Shown piece by piece: positions 14,423 to 17,787 of a stretch of 17,787 nt of DNA. How positions within the stretch are numbered: the first letter of the stretch is position 1; the number at the start of each line of letters is the position of its first letter. Under the pieces are notes generated by a model that saw nothing but the letters and a program-made list of their open reading frames with translations, ran no database searches and was not told the origin of the DNA. The stretch comes from Treponema sp. Its GTDB lineage: Bacteria > Spirochaetota > Spirochaetia > Treponematales > Breznakiellaceae. The DNA lies in assembly GCA_009784995.1 (NCBI GenBank), contig WQXE01000026.1, positions 1 to 17,787 of the forward strand, given 5' to 3'. The position numbers and the translations under genes are program-made.

Positions 14423-15298
14423 ATGAATAAAGTTAAAGCGCAAATTACAGAAGGCATTTTATCCGTTGTAATTAACGCCATATTATTCGGTATAAAGTTT
14501 TGGGCGGGATTGGTAACTGGATCAATCGCGTTGATAGCGGACGCGTGGCATACACTTTCTGATTCGCTGACTTCAATATTTGTTATCGGCTCCGCTAAAC
14601 TTTCAACAAGAAAACCCGACAAAAAACATCCGTTCGGACACGGAAGATGGGAACAGATATCATCAATATTTATCGCTTTTATTTTGGGAATAATCGCTTA
14701 TGATTTTTTTATCAACTCGATAGACAGGCTTCAAAACAGGGATAATTACGATGATGTAATATTTGGAACTCTCGCGATTGCGGTAACTGTTATATCGATA
14801 GTTATAAAAGAATTGCTAGCTCAATACGCGTTTTACATCGGACGAAAAACAGATAACGCGATTGTAAAAGCGGACGGCTGGCATCACCGTTCTGATTCAC
14901 TTTCGTCGGTTGTTGTTTTAATCGGTATAATTATTACAAAGTTTACAGACAAGTTTTGGTGGATGGACGGCGTACTTGGGCTCTTCTGCGCGCTCGCGAT
15001 CTTCTATGCGGCTTATCAAATTATGAGAGAGTCGATCAGTAAATTATTGGGAGAAGAACCCGAGCAAGACCTGATCGAAAAAATTAATATTGAGATAAAA
15101 AATATTTACGACAGGGATCTAAAAACACATCATTTCCATCTGCATAATTATATTACGCAAAAAGAAATTACATTGCACATTATGCTGGAAAAAAATATGT
15201 CAATCGAAGAAGGTCATAAAATAGCCACCGTGATCGAAACTATGATCAAAACTCAATTTAATATGTCAGCGACAATACATATTGAACCTCTGGAATGA
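14423..15298 (+). CDS. cation diffusion facilitator family metal exporter
   Basis: This is an inner-membrane proton-coupled divalent cation transporter. The 291 residues contain about six membrane helices followed by a cytoplasmic C-terminal domain. The tetrahedral transport site is visible as H43 and D47 in ADAWHTLSD (helix 2) and H154 and D158 in ADGWHHRSD (helix 5). This HD-HD pattern is typical of Zn2+ transporters, in contrast with the DD-containing sites of Mn or Fe exporters. The loop KKHPFGHGRWE is the usual family signature between helices 2 and 3. The C-terminal domain has HHFHLHNY, which could bind metal as in other dimeric members, and ends in the usual beta-strand ATIHIEPLE. A clean GGAGG precedes the ATG, 27 nt after aspS, and glnN follows 24 nt downstream. 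The metal is inferred from the site, not proven. Confidence 0.92.
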   Translation: MNKVKAQITEGILSVVINAILFGIKFWAGLVTGSIALIADAWHTLSDSLTSIFVIGSAKLSTRKPDKKHPFGHGRWEQISSIFIAFILGIIAYDFFINSIDRLQNRDNYDDVIFGTLAIAVTVISIVIKELLAQYAFYIGRKTDNAIVKADGWHHRSDSLSSVVVLIGIIITKFTDKFWWMDGVLGLFCALAIFYAAYQIMRESISKLLGEEPEQDLIEKINIEIKNIYDRDLKTHHFHLHNYITQKEITLHIMLEKNMSIEEGHKIATVIETMIKTQFNMSATIHIEPLE

Positions 15299-15322
15299 GT
15301 TATAATTAAAACAGGAAAAAAC

Positions 15323-17434
15323 ATGAAAGATATTACAAGCCTTTTTGGCAGTATGGTTTTTAATGACAATGTCATGAAAGAACGGCTGCCAAAAAAAATT
15401 TATGAAGCGTTAAAAAAATCAATGGTACAGGGAACTCATCTTGAGCTGGATGTCGCGAATGTAGTCGCCGCCGCGATGAAAGACTGGGCTGTTGAAAACG
15501 GAGCGACCCACTTTACGCACTGGTTCCATCCAATGACAGGCACCACCGCGGAAAAACACGACAGTTTTATTTCCCGCGCGGGAGACGGTTCTGAACTTGG
15601 TTCCGGAATTATAATGGAATTTTCCGGCAAAGAACTTGTTCGCGGCGAATCTGACGCGTCAAGTTTTCCTTCGGGCGGTCTTCGCGCTACATTCGAAGCC
15701 AGAGGTTATACTGTCTGGGATATAACATCGTATGCGTTTATAAAAGACGGATCGTTATACATACCAACAGCATTTTGTTCGTACTCAGGCGAAGCTCTCG
15801 ATAAAAAAACTCCATTGCTTAGATCGATGGAAGCGATAAACAAACAAGCGATACGTATACTGCGCCTCTTTGGAGATACTGTAACACAACATGTAATTAC
15901 AACGGCAGGTCCCGAACAGGAATATTTTTTAATTGACAAAGAAATGTTTTACAAGCGCCCTGATCTCGTTTACACAGGCAGAACTTTATTCGGCGCGCGT
16001 CCACCCAAAGGACAGGAACTTGATGACCATTATTTTGGCGCGATAAAACCGCGCGTGTCGGCTTTCATGAAAGAACTTGATGAAGAGTTATGGAAGTTAG
16101 GCGTACTTGCTAAAACAAAACACAACGAAACAGCACCGGCACAGCATGAACTTGCTCCTATTTTTACAACAGCCAACATTGCGGCTGATCACAATCAATT
16201 GACAATGGAATTAATGAAAAGCATCGCGAACAAACACGGTCTCGCGTGCCTCTTGCATGAAAAACCGTTTGCCGGCGTTAACGGAAGCGGCAAACACAAC
16301 AACTGGTCAATTTCTACAGACACCGGTATAAATCTTTTTGAACCCGGCGAAACACCGCACGATAACGCGCAGTTCCTTATATTTTTACTTGCTGTTATTA
16401 AAGCTGTTGATGAGTATCAGGACTTGTTAAGACTTTCTGTCGCGAGCGCGGGTAACGATCACAGGCTTGGAGCTAACGAGGCTCCACCTGCGATTGTTTC
16501 AATGTTTTTGGGCGATGAACTAACAGAAATATTTGAAGCGATAGAGTCGGGCAGCAGTTATCAGAATAAAGAAAAACAGCCGATGCAGATTGGCGTGTCT
16601 GTATTGCCGCATTTCCCGAAAGACACAACCGACCGCAACCGTACTTCTCCATTCGCTTTTACAGGCAACAAGTTTGAATTTCGTATGGTTGGTTCCGCAT
16701 TTTCAATCGCGGGACCTAACATTGTAATAAACACAATTGTCGCCGAAGTCTTACGTCAATTCGCTGATACTCTTGCCAATTCCAAAGATTTTACAAATGA
16801 TTTAGCAGTTTTAATAAAAAAAACATTCAACGAACATAAACGTATTATTTTTAACGGCAATAATTACAGTGACGAATGGATCGCGGAAGCGCAAAAACGA
16901 GGGCTTTCAAACTTAAAAACAACAGTTGACGCATTGCCGGAATATACTTCCAAAAAAAATGTAGAGTTATTCAACAAACACAATGTTTTTTCTGAAGCCG
17001 AAATACATTCACGTTACGAAATTTTAATGGAAGCCTATTGCAAAACCCTTCACATCGAAGCTCTTACAATGGTTGATATGGTAAAAACCGGCATAACATC
17101 TGCAAGTGTGGATTATCAAAGAGAACTTGTAGACCTGTTGCGTCAGAAAAAAGCGTATGGCGGAACCACTATTGACTGCTCGCTTGAAGAACATTTTTTA
17201 TATACAATCAGCAGATTGTCCGCAAGTCTTTATGAAAATCTGGTTGTTTTAGAAAAAGCAATAATAGAGTCCAAAGAAGAACGCGACATTTTATCGCAGG
17301 CTCATTTTTACCGTGACACAATTTTATCCGCAATGTCGCAGCTTCGCTTTGTTGTCGATGAACTGGAAACCATTATCGCGAGAAAATACTGGACTTTTCC
17401 GACTTACGCGGAAATTTTATACAGTGTGGTTTAA
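15323..17434 (+). CDS. glnN: type III glutamine synthetase
   Basis: It makes glutamine from glutamate, ammonia and ATP in the cytoplasm and supplies the usual donor for GatCAB. The 703 residues fit GSIII rather than the 450-residue GSI or 350-residue GSII. GSIII blocks are visible: TAEKHDSF and ELVRGESDASSFPSGG in the N-terminal part, the metal-binding KHNETAPAQHE (K266 to E276), NGSGKHNNWS (320-329) for glutamate binding, SAGNDHRLGANEAPPA, and NRTSPFAFTGNKFEFR (439-454) for nucleotide and metal contacts. The start ATG follows AGGA with 6 nt spacing. GSIII is common in Bacteroidetes, cyanobacteria and some anaerobes; in a spirochaete-like context it may be the only GS, though that cannot be judged here. 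It is the last of five plus-strand genes. A TATAAT at 15301-15306 could be a private promoter, but no -35 box supports it. Confidence 0.95.
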   Translation: MKDITSLFGSMVFNDNVMKERLPKKIYEALKKSMVQGTHLELDVANVVAAAMKDWAVENGATHFTHWFHPMTGTTAEKHDSFISRAGDGSELGSGIIMEFSGKELVRGESDASSFPSGGLRATFEARGYTVWDITSYAFIKDGSLYIPTAFCSYSGEALDKKTPLLRSMEAINKQAIRILRLFGDTVTQHVITTAGPEQEYFLIDKEMFYKRPDLVYTGRTLFGARPPKGQELDDHYFGAIKPRVSAFMKELDEELWKLGVLAKTKHNETAPAQHELAPIFTTANIAADHNQLTMELMKSIANKHGLACLLHEKPFAGVNGSGKHNNWSISTDTGINLFEPGETPHDNAQFLIFLLAVIKAVDEYQDLLRLSVASAGNDHRLGANEAPPAIVSMFLGDELTEIFEAIESGSSYQNKEKQPMQIGVSVLPHFPKDTTDRNRTSPFAFTGNKFEFRMVGSAFSIAGPNIVINTIVAEVLRQFADTLANSKDFTNDLAVLIKKTFNEHKRIIFNGNNYSDEWIAEAQKRGLSNLKTTVDALPEYTSKKNVELFNKHNVFSEAEIHSRYEILMEAYCKTLHIEALTMVDMVKTGITSASVDYQRELVDLLRQKKAYGGTTIDCSLEEHFLYTISRLSASLYENLVVLEKAIIESKEERDILSQAHFYRDTILSAMSQLRFVVDELETIIARKYWTFPTYAEILYSVV

Positions 17435-17447
17435 GTTAACGTATAAC

Positions 17448-17787
17448 TCAAGTAAAAGGATTAACTATCTTTAACGTATTTTCAATAATCAGACCACTAT
17501 GCATATCTTCGGAATAGAGAATATCGCATTCTGCTTCAAGTGCGGCAGCAATTATAATTGAATCAAAAACCTGAAAATCATATTTTTTTATTATATCTTG
17601 TGCAAGTTTAATTGTAGATAAAACGACAGGTTGAACTGTATATTTTTCCAGCCATGAAGAACATAATTGAATTATTTCAAATTTTGTTAATTTTAGGTTT
17701 CTTTTTATCACATTAATATATTCGGATATTACTTGTGATGAAACGACAGGGTTTTCTTTAAAAAATGCTCTTGCAATCAGTTTCTTC
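17448..17787 (-). CDS. PIN-domain ribonuclease-like protein (5' end outside window)
   Basis: The reading frame is open to the right window edge, giving 113 visible residues. A GTG at 17711 lies inside the frame but is unlikely to be the start, because the residues before it (FFKENPVVSSQVISEYINV) match the first helix-strand region of PIN domains with its conserved Glu. The C-terminal block FDSIIIAAALEAECDILYSEDM holds the two later acidic positions of the metal site and is typical of VapC-like members. The missing N-terminus should contain the first Asp (usually in an IDTN motif). Most such proteins are toxins paired with an antitoxin gene directly upstream, which here would be outside the window. 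The gene converges on glnN with 13 nt between the stops. Confidence 0.8.
   Translation of the reverse strand, partial: KKLIARAFFKENPVVSSQVISEYINVIKRNLKLTKFEIIQLCSSWLEKYTVQPVVLSTIKLAQDIIKKYDFQVFDSIIIAAALEAECDILYSEDMHSGLIIENTLKIVNPFT

Overview
The window is about 17.8 kb of AT-rich, densely packed bacterial DNA, judged by eye at around 40% GC. It looks like an anaerobic, host-associated spirochaete of the Treponema kind. That placement is an inference from gene content and protein style: signal-peptide and lipoprotein genes of uncharacterised families, a GatCAB amidotransferase, a type III glutamine synthetase and a short AT-rich promoter style. I see no rRNA, tRNA, CRISPR array, insertion sequence or phage gene.

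Layout. 1-318 (minus) is a CheY-like response regulator running off the left edge. 407-2005 (minus) is a large exported, probably outer-membrane beta-barrel protein. 2104-3801 (plus) is a GH13 oligo-1,6-glucosidase. 3814-5683 (minus) is a coupled two-gene methylthioadenosine salvage operon, mtnA then mtnP. 5802-8737 (plus) is gatC-gatA-gatB, followed by a DUF4349-type lipoprotein gene (8790-9746). 9743-10225 (minus) is a DUF456-type membrane protein. From 10340 to 17434 five genes run on the plus strand: an exported acidic protein, a DUF362-type lipoprotein, aspS, a cation diffusion facilitator and glnN (GSIII). A PIN-domain gene (minus) runs off the right edge.

How the genes fit together. 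AspS has a His at the anticodon-loop position that marks non-discriminating AspRS enzymes, so it probably makes Asp-tRNA(Asn), which GatCAB would amidate. GSIII supplies glutamine, the usual nitrogen donor. The most striking feature is that gatA encodes only 380 residues. It lacks about 70 N-terminal residues and about 35 internal residues that normally carry the GGSSGGS amidase signature with the cis-Ser of the catalytic triad. The reading frame is nevertheless open, and gatC and gatB look intact. Either the amidase is catalytically dead or strongly altered, perhaps with GatB fed by free ammonia, or a second amidase exists elsewhere.

Other notable points are an identical 16-nt extended -10 sequence lying 5-8 nt upstream of two start codons that lack Shine-Dalgarno sequences (possible leaderless mRNAs), a small TTTGCGT-type tandem repeat between gatA and gatB, and strong enrichment of CGCG inside the genes. 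All intergenic gaps are below about 120 bases. I did not find a clearly new multi-gene system; the altered GatA is the best candidate for undescribed biology here.
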